Below, piece after piece: positions 28,766 to 38,019 of a stretch of DNA of 64,000 nt. Position 1 is the stretch's first letter. Each line of letters starts with the position of its first letter. A program made the translations under genes and the position numbers. Below the pieces are notes generated by a model. The model was not told the DNA's origin. It made no database searches and was given only the letters and a program-made list of their open reading frames with translations. The DNA comes from Synechococcus sp. WH 8101 (GTDB taxonomy: Bacteria > Cyanobacteriota > Cyanobacteriia > PCC-6307 > Cyanobiaceae): assembly GCF_004209775.1 (NCBI RefSeq), contig NZ_CP035914.1, positions 2,294,001 to 2,358,000 on the forward strand, read 5' to 3'.

Positions 28766-30631
28766 TTATCGCTGCGACGGCCGCTCTTTCTGCAGCTGCA
28801 AACTCTGAATCGGACGCCCCACGGCAATGCCCTCGCGGTCGAACGCCTCCTTCAAACGCAACCGAAACTCCCGGCCGACCAACCACTGAGCATGGGGCTG
28901 GGTGCGGATCCAGATGCGGATCAGGGAACCCTGATGGTTGATCGCATCCACCCCAAGGATGTCCGGGGTCCCAATCAGACAATCGGCCCAGTCGGGGTCG
29001 GCGGCCAGGCCATCAGCCACCTGGCGCGCCAGCTGCAACACCTGGCGCAGATCCTGATCGAGCTGCACCTCGATCTCGAAATTCACCCGCGACCAATCCT
29101 TGGTGAGGTTCTCCACCACGCGGATCTGACCATTCGGCAAGGTGATGACCTGGCCGTCCCAGCCACGCAGCTGGGTGATGAACAGGTTGAGGCTCTCCAC
29201 AAAGCCGGAGTGGGGCGGGATGGTGATGACATCGCCGATCGCGTAGCGATCGTGATACAGATTCATCGCTCCGTTCAGAAGGTCCTCCAGCAGGTTGCGG
29301 GCCAGGAGGCCAAGGCCCACCGCCAGCACCCCAGCACCGGTGAACACCCGCTGATCCACCCCGAGCAGGAGCAGGCTCATCACCAAGCCCACCACCACCA
29401 TCAGCAGGGTGAGGGCACCGCGCAGAACGCGGGAATAGGTCACTCCACGAAGGGCGTAGCGACGGTTGCTCTCCTCCTGGGCCGACATCCGTCGCACCCA
29501 GCTCTGCACGTTGTAATTGAGCACCAACAACGCTCCGAAGCGAGCCACCAAGAGCAACAACCAGGTGATCAGCAGGGCGATGGCCTGATAAAACACGACC
29601 TCCGAACCGAAGCGGGTGACCGGAAACAGGAACGCCACCAGCACCAAGGCCGCCAGCCCGCACACGAGGCGCAGAAAATTGGCGATCATCAATCCCTGAT
29701 CCAGCAGGTTGAGCCCTTGGGTGACAAGGGCCTGACGGCTGACGACCGCCGCAGGCAGATGAAAACGCTTACTCAGCCAACGGGGTGAGGCCGCAGCTTC
29801 CGTTTGCGCTGGTTGCGCCGCCGCGATGGCGTACTGGCGGGTCCCTTCCCTGAGGGCGTTCTCCCGGTGCCTGAGGCGGCGCTGGAGCTGGCGCATCAAA
29901 TGGCGCAGCAGCGAGAGCACGACAATCACCCCCGCCGCCACGAGCAGGATGAGCAGAGCGATCTGCAGGCGGGCGAAGGGATAGCGACGGTCGTACTCGG
30001 CACCCCAGAGCTGTTCGCTGAGCGAGGCGCGGATCTGCATCCGCCAGCGTTCGGCCAAAACGGCGATGGTGAGAGCGCTCTGCAGCGCATCCGGCCGGGT
30101 GACGGTCACCAGCACCTGTCGTGGCAGCAGGGCGTCAGCGGCATCAGGCAGGTAAAGCACGGTGGCTTTGTTGCGGATGCCGATCGCCACAGGTGGCGTG
30201 AACGGATGCAGCGGCTTGGCTGTGCTGAACAACCAGAACAGCCGCCCCTGCCCCGCCGACGCCGGCAGGGGAGCAAGGGGCTGCTCGCGCCAGCGTCGCA
30301 CCATCGCCTGGCGCAGTTCTGCCAGGGTCACCTGCACAGCCTCGGCACGACGTTCCGCCTGGAGCGCGGCAGCAGTGCTGCCCATCCCCGAGCTGGGCTG
30401 ATACGCCAGCACCATCTCGCCATGCTGTGCCGAGGCCAATCGGGACAGCACCACATCGCTGCACCAGAACCGGCCACAGCGACTGGCGCTGATGGTGTCC
30501 CACCAGGGGCGCAGTTGCTCGCTGCCAGCCTCAACGGGGGCAGGATCCAGCGCCGGCATCTGTGCCGGTGATGGCACCCCGGGGACGAGCAGCAGGGCCA
30601 GCGCCAGGATCAGGGTCAGCAGCCAGGGCAC
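28766..30631 (-). CDS. MscS-family mechanosensitive channel with long N-terminus
   Basis: 621 residues from a GTG. A signal-like hydrophobic start and a roughly 200-residue periplasmic-type region are followed by several transmembrane helices from about residue 210. The MscS core follows, with pore-lining helix GAGVLAVGLGLLARNLLEDLLNGAMNLYHDRYAIGDVI and beta domain ITLPNGQIRVVENLTKDWSRVNFEIEV. It opens under membrane tension or acts as a slow ion channel. It precedes the VKOR-Trx gene by 22 bp on the same strand, so they are probably co-transcribed. At over 600 residues it belongs to the large MscK/YnaI-like architectures rather than minimal MscS. Confidence 0.9.
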   Translation of the reverse strand: MPWLLTLILALALLLVPGVPSPAQMPALDPAPVEAGSEQLRPWWDTISASRCGRFWCSDVVLSRLASAQHGEMVLAYQPSSGMGSTAAALQAERRAEAVQVTLAELRQAMVRRWREQPLAPLPASAGQGRLFWLFSTAKPLHPFTPPVAIGIRNKATVLYLPDAADALLPRQVLVTVTRPDALQSALTIAVLAERWRMQIRASLSEQLWGAEYDRRYPFARLQIALLILLVAAGVIVVLSLLRHLMRQLQRRLRHRENALREGTRQYAIAAAQPAQTEAAASPRWLSKRFHLPAAVVSRQALVTQGLNLLDQGLMIANFLRLVCGLAALVLVAFLFPVTRFGSEVVFYQAIALLITWLLLLVARFGALLVLNYNVQSWVRRMSAQEESNRRYALRGVTYSRVLRGALTLLMVVVGLVMSLLLLGVDQRVFTGAGVLAVGLGLLARNLLEDLLNGAMNLYHDRYAIGDVITIPPHSGFVESLNLFITQLRGWDGQVITLPNGQIRVVENLTKDWSRVNFEIEVQLDQDLRQVLQLARQVADGLAADPDWADCLIGTPDILGVDAINHQGSLIRIWIRTQPHAQWLVGREFRLRLKEAFDREGIAVGRPIQSLQLQKERPSQR

Positions 30632-30726
30632 GGGGAACCACCGGATTGCCGCGGCCGAGACCGCGTCTCTGTGGCCAGTCTGCCCATCGCAGACACCCCG
30701 TAAGGTGAAGTATTGCCGCGCAACCC

Positions 30727-32103
30727 ATGGTTCAGCAGCGCAGGAGGCCCACCGTGGCCTTTGCCCATCTGGGCTGCGAGAAGAACCGGGTAGACACCGA
30801 GCACATGCTCGGGCTGCTCGAGCAGGCCGGCTACGGCGTCAGCAGCGATGAGCAGGACGCCTCCGTGGTGGTGGTGAACACCTGCAGCTTCATCCAGAAC
30901 GCCCGCGAGGAATCGGTGCGCACCCTGGTGGGCCTCGCCGAGCAGGGCAAGGAACTGATCATTGCCGGCTGCCTGGCCCAGCATTTCCAGGAGGAACTGC
31001 TGGAGTCACTGCCGGAAGCCAAGGCGATCGTGGGCACCGGCGATTACCAGCACATCGTGGACGTGCTGGAACGGGTCGAGGCCGGCGAGCGCGTCAATCA
31101 GGTCAGCCCGGTGCCCACCTTTGTGGCCAATGAACATCTGCCCCGTCATCGCACCAGCGGCGAAGCGGTGGCTTACCTCAAGGTGGCGGAGGGTTGCGAC
31201 TACCGCTGCGCCTTCTGCATCATTCCCCACCTGCGCGGCAATCAACGCTCCAGACCGATCGAATCGATCGTGGCGGAAGCTCACCAGCTGGCGGCCCAGG
31301 GGGTGAAGGAGCTGATCCTGATCAGCCAGATCACCACCAACTACGGCCTCGATCTCTATGGCAAGCCGCGCCTGGCCGACCTCCTGCACGCCCTGGGCGA
31401 GGTGGAGATCCCCTGGATTCGCGTCCATTACGCCTATCCCACCGGCCTCACGCCTGAGGTGCTGGCCGCCTACCGCGACGTGAGCAATGTGCTGCCCTAT
31501 CTCGACCTTCCCCTGCAACACAGCCACCCCGATGTGCTGCGAGCGATGAATCGTCCCTGGCAGGCGGATGTAAACGAACGGCTTCTCGATCAGATCCGCG
31601 ACCAACTCCCCGATGCCGTGCTGCGGACCACGCTGATCGTGGGATTTCCCGGTGAAACGGAGGCCCACTTTGAACACCTCGCCACGTTCCTCGAACGTCA
31701 GCGCTTTGACCATGTGGGCGTGTTCACCTTCTCCCCAGAGGACGGCACTGCGGCGGCGACACTGCCGGACCGGGTCGAGGCCGAGGTGGCGGTCGCCCGG
31801 AAGGATCGCCTGATGATGCTGCAGCAACCGATCTCCGCCGCCAGAAACAACGCCTGGGTGGGACGGACCGTGGACGTGCTGATTGAGCAGCACAACCCAT
31901 CCAGCGGCGCGATGATCGGTCGCTGCGCCCGCTTTGCCCCCGAGGTGGACGGTGAGGTGCTGGTGCAACCCGGCGCCAACAACCTCCAGGCAGGCCCTGG
32001 AACGATGGTGCCGGTGCAAATCACCGGCGGCGATGTCTACGACCTCAGCGGCCATCTGGTGGGCGCCGCCGCGATGGTGGCGGCAGCACGCACCAACCTG
32101 TGA
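30727..32103 (+). CDS. rimO: Ribosomal protein S12 methylthiotransferase
   Basis: 458 residues. A radical-SAM enzyme that adds a methylthio group to an aspartate of ribosomal protein S12. The N-terminal UPF0004 domain holds three cluster cysteines (LGCEKN, NTCSF, AGCLAQ). The radical-SAM core has the second cluster in [23 protein letters not shown] (C-x3-C-x2-C), and a C-terminal TRAM domain follows. The [15 protein letters not shown] start separates RimO from MiaB (usually TFGCQMN). The next gene overlaps by 4 nt. Confidence 0.95.
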   Translation: MVQQRRRPTVAFAHLGCEKNRVDTEHMLGLLEQAGYGVSSDEQDASVVVVNTCSFIQNAREESVRTLVGLAEQGKELIIAGCLAQHFQEELLESLPEAKAIVGTGDYQHIVDVLERVEAGERVNQVSPVPTFVANEHLPRHRTSGEAVAYLKVAEGCDYRCAFCIIPHLRGNQRSRPIESIVAEAHQLAAQGVKELILISQITTNYGLDLYGKPRLADLLHALGEVEIPWIRVHYAYPTGLTPEVLAAYRDVSNVLPYLDLPLQHSHPDVLRAMNRPWQADVNERLLDQIRDQLPDAVLRTTLIVGFPGETEAHFEHLATFLERQRFDHVGVFTFSPEDGTAAATLPDRVEAEVAVARKDRLMMLQQPISAARNNAWVGRTVDVLIEQHNPSSGAMIGRCARFAPEVDGEVLVQPGANNLQAGPGTMVPVQITGGDVYDLSGHLVGAAAMVAAARTNL

Positions 32104-33338
32104 GCGGTTCGAGGCGCTGGCATCCACAGCAACGCAACATCTTTCTGCTCGCTTCGGGACTGAGCACCGCGGGGTCGTTCGCCGGACTCACCGCCAAGGG
32201 GTGGATCCTCATGGATGGCACGGCCAACCCCATGCTGCTGGCCCTCCACTTCGCCGCCCTCTCCCTGCCCACCCTGCTGGTGAGCGGTCCGGCCGGTGTG
32301 CGCACCGACCGGATTGGCTGCGAAACCGTGCTGATTCAGGCCCAGTGGGCCCTGCTCGGAGCCGGGCTGCTGGGGGCCCTCTCCATTCCCCTGCTCGATG
32401 GCGCCGCCCAGGTGGCGGTGCTGCTTGCCAGCACCCTGCTGGTGGGGATCGCCAGCGCCTACGAACTCACCGCCCGAAACAAATACTGCGCCCTGCTGGT
32501 GGATGAGCCCTCCCAGTTGGCGCCCTACCTGACCAGCTTTTCCGTGATTTTCAACGTAGGCAAGCTGGTAGGCCCCCCTCTGGGGGGTTGGCTGGTGGCC
32601 CTGACGGGACCCGCCACAGCCCTCAGCCTCGATGCCCTCACCTATCTCTTGCCGATTGCCAGTGTGATCTGGCTGCTACAACCGAATCGCGACCAGGAAA
32701 AGCGCAGCGTCGACCGCGCCGGATCCTCCCTGCTGCATGCCTGGCGTGATTGCGGCATCACCCTGCGCCATGTGCTGCGCTTCACAGCCCTGATCTGTCT
32801 GGTGGGCTTCTTCCACCCCGGCCTTGCCCCCTTGATCGCCACCGACACCATCGGGCCAGACCCCCGTGACCTGGGACTTTTCACGAGCGTGTTGGCCGCC
32901 GGCAGCATCCTGGGGGGGGTGGTGTTGCAACGCAACAGTCATCGTTTCTGCCATCGCCCTTGCCTCACCCTTGGCTGCTTCGCCCTGATCACGGCCGTCG
33001 CCCAACTGGGCATGGCCCAGGAAGCGTCGCAACGCATGGCTTTGCTGATGGCCTTCCTGATCGGTGGCGGCACGGCTGGACTGCTCAGCAGCGCCAACCT
33101 GATCACCCAGGTGGGCTCCCCTCAGGTGATGCGAGGGCGCATGGCTGGATTGAGTCAGATCGCCTTCCTTGGCGGCGGGGGCCTCAGCGGCATCATCGCC
33201 GCCGGCCTGACCCAAACTCTCGGCCTCAAAAGCACCTTTGCCATCACCGGAGCCGTCGGCTTGGTGTTAGCCGGCATGGAAATCGCCCGGCGCGGTCGGG
33301 TCGTGCTGGAGGAAACCGATGCGTTCAGATCAGCTTGA
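32100..33338 (+). CDS. Major facilitator superfamily transporter
   Basis: 412 residues, GTG start overlapping the rimO stop by 4 nt. About twelve transmembrane helices are predicted. The region [25 protein letters not shown] after helix 2 is the usual MFS loop motif (G-x3-D-R-x-G), and the repeat in the second half is weaker. It resembles the enterobactin exporter (EntS)/MFS_3 type in layout, but the substrate cannot be read. Its last 14 bases overlap the antisense PetL-like gene. Confidence 0.85.
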   Translation: MSGSRRWHPQQRNIFLLASGLSTAGSFAGLTAKGWILMDGTANPMLLALHFAALSLPTLLVSGPAGVRTDRIGCETVLIQAQWALLGAGLLGALSIPLLDGAAQVAVLLASTLLVGIASAYELTARNKYCALLVDEPSQLAPYLTSFSVIFNVGKLVGPPLGGWLVALTGPATALSLDALTYLLPIASVIWLLQPNRDQEKRSVDRAGSSLLHAWRDCGITLRHVLRFTALICLVGFFHPGLAPLIATDTIGPDPRDLGLFTSVLAAGSILGGVVLQRNSHRFCHRPCLTLGCFALITAVAQLGMAQEASQRMALLMAFLIGGGTAGLLSSANLITQVGSPQVMRGRMAGLSQIAFLGGGGLSGIIAAGLTQTLGLKSTFAITGAVGLVLAGMEIARRGRVVLEETDAFRSA

Positions 33339-33438
33339 TGCCCCGCAGAACACCGCTGATGGTGGCTGCGGCAACCAGACCGGCACCAACCAGACCCAAA
33401 TAGATGACGACGCCCACGGCTGTGCTTGCAAGTCCCAT
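33325..33438 (-). CDS. petL: Probable cytochrome b6f subunit PetL
   Basis: 37 residues: a single transmembrane helix (STAVGVVIYLGLVGAGLVAAA) ending in [10 protein letters not shown]. Cyanobacterial and plastid PetL peptides are about 31 residues, one helix, and end in a similar G-L-x-x-(I/A)K-(L/I)(I/L) motif, which is the basis of this call. PetL stabilises the cytochrome b6f dimer. The gene overlaps the 3' end of the MFS gene by 14 bp on the opposite strand. There is no strong ribosome-binding site. It could be another small photosynthetic peptide; a comparison with picocyanobacterial PetL sequences would decide. Confidence 0.55.
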   Translation of the reverse strand: MGLASTAVGVVIYLGLVGAGLVAAATISGVLRGIKLI

Positions 33439-33607
33439 CTATTAGACCAGACACATAGCCACCGTTGCGGACAAACCCCCTAAGGTTGTGGCCAATCACC
33501 GTCGCAAGGGCGACGGAACACGCGCCAGGGATCGGCGGTCACGTTTCGCTCAGCCCACGTTTCTCCACATCAGCTCCGTCTCGCCCGCCACTGCCACGAC
33601 GCTTCCC

Positions 33608-35182
33608 ATGCGCACGCTGTTCGTTTACCCCCAGTTCCCGAAGACCTTCTGGAGCTACGAGAAAATTCTCGAACTGGTGAACAGGAAGGTCCTTCTGCCG
33701 CCTCTGGGCCTGGTGACCGTGGCAGCCCTGCTGCCCCAGGAATGGGAGATGAAGCTGGTCGACCGCAACGTACGCGAGGTCACCGAAGCGGAATGGTCGT
33801 GGGCCGAGCTGGTGGTGATCTCCGGGATGATCGTCCAGAAAGACGACATGCAGCGCCAGATCGCCGAAGCGAAGCGACGCGGACTGCCGGTGGCCGTGGG
33901 CGGCCCCTACGCCAGCTCCACCCCCGATGCCCCCGAGATTGCCGACGCTGATTTCAAAGTGCTGGATGAGGGTGAGATCACCCTGCCGATGTTTGTGGAG
34001 GCGATTCAGCGGGGTGATCGCAGTGGCCGCTTCAGCGCCCAAGGCGACAAACCGGATGTGACCTCCACCCCCATTCCCCGCTTCGACCTGCTCGAGCTGG
34101 ACGCCTATGACTCCATGAGCGTGCAGTTCTCACGCGGTTGCCCGTTCAACTGCGAGTTCTGCGACATCATCGTGCTCTACGGCCGTAAGCCACGCACCAA
34201 AACCCCCGAACAGCTGATCGCTGAACTGCAGAGTCTTTACGACCTGGGGTGGCGCCGCTCGATCTTCCTGGTCGACGACAACTTCATTGGCAACAAGCGC
34301 AACGCCAAGTTGCTCTTGCCCCAGATCAAAGCCTGGCAGGAGGAGCGCGGCTATCCCTTCAGTTTCGCGACCGAAGCCTCGGTGGATCTCGCCGATGATG
34401 AGGAGATGATGCGGATGATGCATGAAGCACGCTTTGAAAGCGTGTTCCTTGGCATCGAAACCCCGGATGAATCGAGTCTGGAAACGGCGCGCAAGGTGCA
34501 GAACACTCGCAATCCGCTGGATGCAGCGGTGGACCGCATCACCGCCAACGGGATCCGGGTGATGGCAGGGTTCATCATCGGTTTCGACGGTGAAAAGTCA
34601 GGTGCAGGGCGTCGCATCGTGGACTTTGTGACTCGCACCGGCATTCCGGCGGCGATGATGGGCATGTTGCAGGCCTTGCCCAACACCGCCCTCTGGCATC
34701 GCCTGGAGAAAGAGGGGCGCCTGATTCAAGACAAGGCCGCCGCCAAGGGGGTCAACCAGACCAACCTGCTCAATTTCAAACCCACGCGGCCGATCCGCGA
34801 CATCGCCAACGAATATGTGGAGGCGTTCTGCGCGCTCTATGAGCCGAACGCCTACATGGATCGAGTCTATTCCTATTACCTCAAGATGGGCGCGCCGCGT
34901 TGGAAAGGCACCGCCAAACTTCCCACCTGGACTGATCTGCGCGCCCTCTCGATTGTGATCTGGCGACAGGGCATCCAACGCAGCACCCGTTGGCGCTTCT
35001 GGCGCTACATGTTTGGCATGGCCCGCCAAAATCCAGCCCTGCTGGAGCAGTTTCTCGTGGTGCTCGCCCACAACGAACACTTCCTCGAGTATCGCTCGAT
35101 CGTGCAGCGAGAAATTCGCGAGCAATTGGAGTCTCTGCCTCCGGAAGAACCGAGCAGCTCCAGGGAACTGCAGACGGCCTGA
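33608..35182 (+). CDS. B12-binding-type radical SAM protein (DUF4070)
   Basis: 524 residues from the ATG at 33608. A cobalamin-binding-like N-terminal domain (MRTLFVYPQFPKTFWSYEKI... LPPLGLVTVAALLPQEWEMKLVDRNVREVTEAEW) has DRNV in place of the classic D-x-H-x-x-G. The radical-SAM core has SRGCPFNCEFCDIIVLYGRKPRTK (C-x3-C-x2-C). A C-terminal DUF4070-like region follows. The layout is that of HpnP-type hopanoid C-2 methylases and of several uncharacterised cyanobacterial paralogues. No hopanoid gene is nearby, so the methyl acceptor is unknown. Confidence 0.88.
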   Translation: MRTLFVYPQFPKTFWSYEKILELVNRKVLLPPLGLVTVAALLPQEWEMKLVDRNVREVTEAEWSWAELVVISGMIVQKDDMQRQIAEAKRRGLPVAVGGPYASSTPDAPEIADADFKVLDEGEITLPMFVEAIQRGDRSGRFSAQGDKPDVTSTPIPRFDLLELDAYDSMSVQFSRGCPFNCEFCDIIVLYGRKPRTKTPEQLIAELQSLYDLGWRRSIFLVDDNFIGNKRNAKLLLPQIKAWQEERGYPFSFATEASVDLADDEEMMRMMHEARFESVFLGIETPDESSLETARKVQNTRNPLDAAVDRITANGIRVMAGFIIGFDGEKSGAGRRIVDFVTRTGIPAAMMGMLQALPNTALWHRLEKEGRLIQDKAAAKGVNQTNLLNFKPTRPIRDIANEYVEAFCALYEPNAYMDRVYSYYLKMGAPRWKGTAKLPTWTDLRALSIVIWRQGIQRSTRWRFWRYMFGMARQNPALLEQFLVVLAHNEHFLEYRSIVQREIREQLESLPPEEPSSSRELQTA

Positions 35183-35183
35183 C

Positions 35184-35603
35184 TCAATCCTGGGTGTAGG
35201 GCAGGCCCTGCAGCATGGCCTGCTCCGCTTTCTGAAGCTCACGCCCGAGATACAGGGCATGATCGAGTTTGGAGATCGGCAACGGCCCCTCCCCCTCGGT
35301 GAGCTGAATCCCCAGCGCTTTGGCGGTTTTGGCCCGATAGATCCGAGCGGCCTCGCGCGGGCCGCCACCACGGCAGGCCAACACTTCCCCGGTTTCGGGA
35401 TCGGTGGCGCGACCCTTCGCGTCGACATCGTTGCGGTAATGCTCCACAACGAGCTCAGCGGCGGCAGCGTCGACACGGATCAGGAAATATCCGGCGGGAT
35501 CCAGGGCTATGAAGCGTTGGGAGAGCTGGTCATCCAGGGCCTGAAGCGCCTGGGCCGCCGTTGCCGCTGAGGTCACCAACGAAGGGGAACTGCTGTCTGC
35601 CAT
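35184..35603 (-). CDS. DUF4346 protein
   Basis: 139 residues, soluble. The core FIALDPAGYFLIRVDAAAAELVVEHYRNDVDAKGRATDPETGEVLACRGGGPREAARIYRAKTAKALGIQLTEGEGPLPISKLDHALYLGRELQKAEQAM matches DUF4346, a domain found alone in cyanobacteria and fused to dihydropteroate synthase-related proteins in archaea. This hints at a link to pterin or one-carbon chemistry, but no function is shown. It is convergent with the radical SAM gene, with one base between the stops, and lies 9 bp downstream of the acyltransferase gene on the same strand. Confidence 0.85.
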   Translation of the reverse strand: MADSSSPSLVTSAATAAQALQALDDQLSQRFIALDPAGYFLIRVDAAAAELVVEHYRNDVDAKGRATDPETGEVLACRGGGPREAARIYRAKTAKALGIQLTEGEGPLPISKLDHALYLGRELQKAEQAMLQGLPYTQD

Positions 35604-35612
35604 GCCGTCACC

Positions 35613-36809
35613 CTACAAATCAGCAGCCGACAGCCCCAACGCCGGCGTCTCGGCGCGGAACGGCAGCTCCGCATTGATGGCCTCGATCTCTTCCAGCAGC
35701 AATCCGTTCGCCCGCGGCAGCCAGGCACGGATCAGAGCATCCATTCGATCGTCATACCAGCGGTGCAGGCTCGCCAGAGGCCTGGCCACAAAGCCCCGAC
35801 GCCGTTTGTGACTGCCGCCGGCACCGGGATCAAACCGTTGCAGCCCCCGTTCCAGAGCCCAGGCGATCGGCGCGTAGTAACAGACCTCGAAGTGCAGACA
35901 ATCGATCTCTTCCCGCGTGCCCCAGTAACGCCCCCATAACTGCTGCTGATCCTGAATGCAAAGCGACATCGCCACAGGATCGTGAGGATCACCGCGATGG
36001 GCACTGAAGAGCACCACATGCGCGCTCAGCTCCGGGTCGACGAGTGCATCGAAGAAGGAAGACTCGAGATATTTGCTGCCCCACGGACCCCAGCGGGCAC
36101 AGTGCTGGGCATAGAAGCCATGCATGGCCTCAAGCAGTGCAGGGGTCAGCGCCGCACCGGTGAGGGGCGTCACACTGATCCCCGCCTTTCGCACCGCCTG
36201 GCGCTCCCGTTTGATATTGCGTCGCTGGTTGGCATTGAAGCCAGCCAGATAGTCGGCGAACTGCTCCTGCCCTTGGGCAGACCAGAGACTCTGCTGATTG
36301 AGCCAGCAGGCACAGCCGGCCGCCTCAGCCAAGGGTTGCCATGCCGGATCCACGTAAAGGAAGTTGCAGCTGAGGATGCCGTTGCGAGCAGCGAAGTCAT
36401 CGATCAGGCGCAGCATCAGAGCCGTCAGAGCTCCGGCGTCTTCGCCTGGCGCCACATGGAAGCGATACCCCTGCACCGGACTGACCGGACTCATGCCCAC
36501 GAGTTTGGGGTAGTAGCGCAGGCCCAGGTCGGCGGCGAGGCGGGCAAAGGCTTGGTCAAACACGAACTCGCCGTAGCTGTGCCCCTTGAGATAGAGGGGT
36601 GCCACGGCCACCAGGGTGTCGTCGTCGCGGCGCAAAGCGAGATGAAGCGGCTGCCAGCCCTGGTCCGCCGCGATGCTTCCGGAGGCCTCCAGGGCCGTGA
36701 GCCAGCGCCAGCGGTAGAAGGGGATGGCGTCCTCTCCGACCAGCCGCTCCCAGTCGGCTTCGGGAATCTCCTGCAAAGACCGGTGCCATCGGGCCGACAG
36801 AGAGGCCAT
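35613..36809 (-). CDS. FemAB-like GNAT-fold acyltransferase (DUF482/PF04339)
   Basis: 398 residues from the ATG at 36809. The family pattern is clear: PFYRWRWLTALEASGS near the start, the middle segment PYLKGHSYGEFVFD (as LYLKGHSYGEFVFDQAFA), LEFFDGANQRRNIKRERQ-like segment (here FNANQRRNIKRERQAVRKAGI), and LWGRYWGTREEIDCLHFEVCYYAPIAWALERGLQRFDPGAGGSHKRRRGF. Members have tandem GNAT folds and are annotated as possible peptidoglycan-related acyl or aminoacyl transferases. The true substrate is unknown. It probably shares a transcript with the DUF4346 gene. Confidence 0.88.
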   Translation of the reverse strand: MASLSARWHRSLQEIPEADWERLVGEDAIPFYRWRWLTALEASGSIAADQGWQPLHLALRRDDDTLVAVAPLYLKGHSYGEFVFDQAFARLAADLGLRYYPKLVGMSPVSPVQGYRFHVAPGEDAGALTALMLRLIDDFAARNGILSCNFLYVDPAWQPLAEAAGCACWLNQQSLWSAQGQEQFADYLAGFNANQRRNIKRERQAVRKAGISVTPLTGAALTPALLEAMHGFYAQHCARWGPWGSKYLESSFFDALVDPELSAHVVLFSAHRGDPHDPVAMSLCIQDQQQLWGRYWGTREEIDCLHFEVCYYAPIAWALERGLQRFDPGAGGSHKRRRGFVARPLASLHRWYDDRMDALIRAWLPRANGLLLEEIEAINAELPFRAETPALGLSAADL

Positions 36810-36905
36810 CGCCGCCTGGAGCAAAGGGGCGGCGTGACCCTAACCACAACCCTGGAGCAAAGCGACAGCGCAGCGAGCAGAATCAAGACCCTGCCGCCGT
36901 CTGCC

Positions 36906-37346
36906 GTGATCGCTCGATCCTCCCCCTGGCGCTGGGTCCTGGCGACCGGCTTGAGCCTGGCTGGCGCTCAGCTCGCCTTGGCTCCGGCCAGGGCAGGGCT
37001 GCTCGCACCGATCCTGCAGATGATGCGACCGCGGATCGAATCACGCCTGGCCGAGGAATGCCGGAAACTGGTGAGCCAACAGGCGGGGGAGAGTCTGGAA
37101 CCGGAGCTGAACCGGTTGGTTGAACAGCCCTGCCGTTCGTTGGCCCGACCGGTGAGTGCCTGCTTGATTCGGGAAACCAGCCGCACGGGACGGGAGCTGG
37201 GCGTGATCAGTGAACTGGTGGCCGGGAGAGTGGGCGACGATGCGGAAGTGGTGATCAAACGCTGCATCGCCTCGATGCTCGGGTTGTCGGAATCAAGCCT
37301 GCAGGAGTTGCCGCTTCAGACCCTGGTGGAACGCTGGCGTCGATAA
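36906..37346 (+). CDS. Secreted conserved hypothetical protein
   Basis: 146 residues from the GTG at 36906, chosen because it begins a good signal peptide (VIARSSPWRWVLATGLSLAGAQLALAPARA); the frame is open far upstream without coding character. The mature part is helical with four spaced cysteines in LAEECRKLV, QPCRSL, SACLIRE and IKRCIASML, which could form two disulfides. No family is recognised. Its last 31 bases overlap the convergent reductase gene. Confidence 0.6.
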   Translation: MIARSSPWRWVLATGLSLAGAQLALAPARAGLLAPILQMMRPRIESRLAEECRKLVSQQAGESLEPELNRLVEQPCRSLARPVSACLIRETSRTGRELGVISELVAGRVGDDAEVVIKRCIASMLGLSESSLQELPLQTLVERWRR

Positions 37347-38008
37347 CGCAGCATCAGCTCATCGCCCTCCAGTGGCTCGACCGCCTCCAACCCCCAGGCA
37401 GCGGATGAGCCGAGGTCGGCGGGCAGCCCAAGGGTGTCCGCCGGCAGCCAACAGTGCTGTCCCCCCAGCAGCCGAGGGGTGAGGGTCAACTGCAGCCCAT
37501 CCACCGCATCGTCCTGCAGCAATCCGGCACAGAGCCGCGCCCCGCCCAGCAACAGCAAACGGGACAAGCCCCGCTGAGCCAGGGTCTGCAGCGTGCCCGA
37601 CCAGCATTCAGCCAACGGCAACCGCCCATCGAAACCGCTGGGGATCGCCCCGTCCTTGGCGGGCGACAGCAACCAGCGCCGGATCGGCTGGCCAAAAAAA
37701 GGCCAGTGTTGGGGAAAGGCATCGGCTCGCGACACCACCAGGGCGGCGGGCTGGGCGGGCCGGCCCTGCTGCAACCGCTGCTCGCGCAGCTGCGGATTGC
37801 GGATCAGGCAGGTGGAGTGATGCGCTCGGAGGGTTCCGCCACCGATCAGGGCCCCATCCGCCCAGGCCAGGGCCTCCTCGAGAACCCGACGATCACCGGC
37901 TCCACCCAGTTGGGCGGCACCGCCCGCCGGCGGCGCCAGCCGTCCATCCAGACTGATGGCCAGCACCAGGCGCACCTGGGGCAAGGGGCCAGCAGAGGGT
38001 CCGGCCAA
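37316..38008 (-). CDS. RibD C-terminal / DHFR-like reductase
   Basis: 230 residues. The fold signature of the RibD_C/dihydrofolate-reductase-like family is present: VRLVLAISLDGRLAPP (strand 1, substrate Asp), RRVLEEALAWADGALIGGGTLRAHHSTCL, and LLLLGGARLCAGLLQDDAVDGLQLTLTPRLLGG near the end (NADPH loop GGG/GGA). There is no deaminase domain, so it is not a complete RibD. It follows the PTPS gene by 11 bp on the same strand, which suggests a pterin or related reduction rather than riboflavin synthesis. That link is inference from context. Confidence 0.85.
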   Translation of the reverse strand: MAGPSAGPLPQVRLVLAISLDGRLAPPAGGAAQLGGAGDRRVLEEALAWADGALIGGGTLRAHHSTCLIRNPQLREQRLQQGRPAQPAALVVSRADAFPQHWPFFGQPIRRWLLSPAKDGAIPSGFDGRLPLAECWSGTLQTLAQRGLSRLLLLGGARLCAGLLQDDAVDGLQLTLTPRLLGGQHCWLPADTLGLPADLGSSAAWGLEAVEPLEGDELMLRYRRQRSTRV

Positions 38009-38019
38009 GGGCGAGGCGT

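Noticed and set aside
35982-36903. Long plus-strand open frame antisense to the acyltransferase gene
   Set aside because: Its amino acid sequence shows no family likeness, while the opposite strand encodes a clear FemAB-like protein; only the part from the GTG at 36906 looks real.
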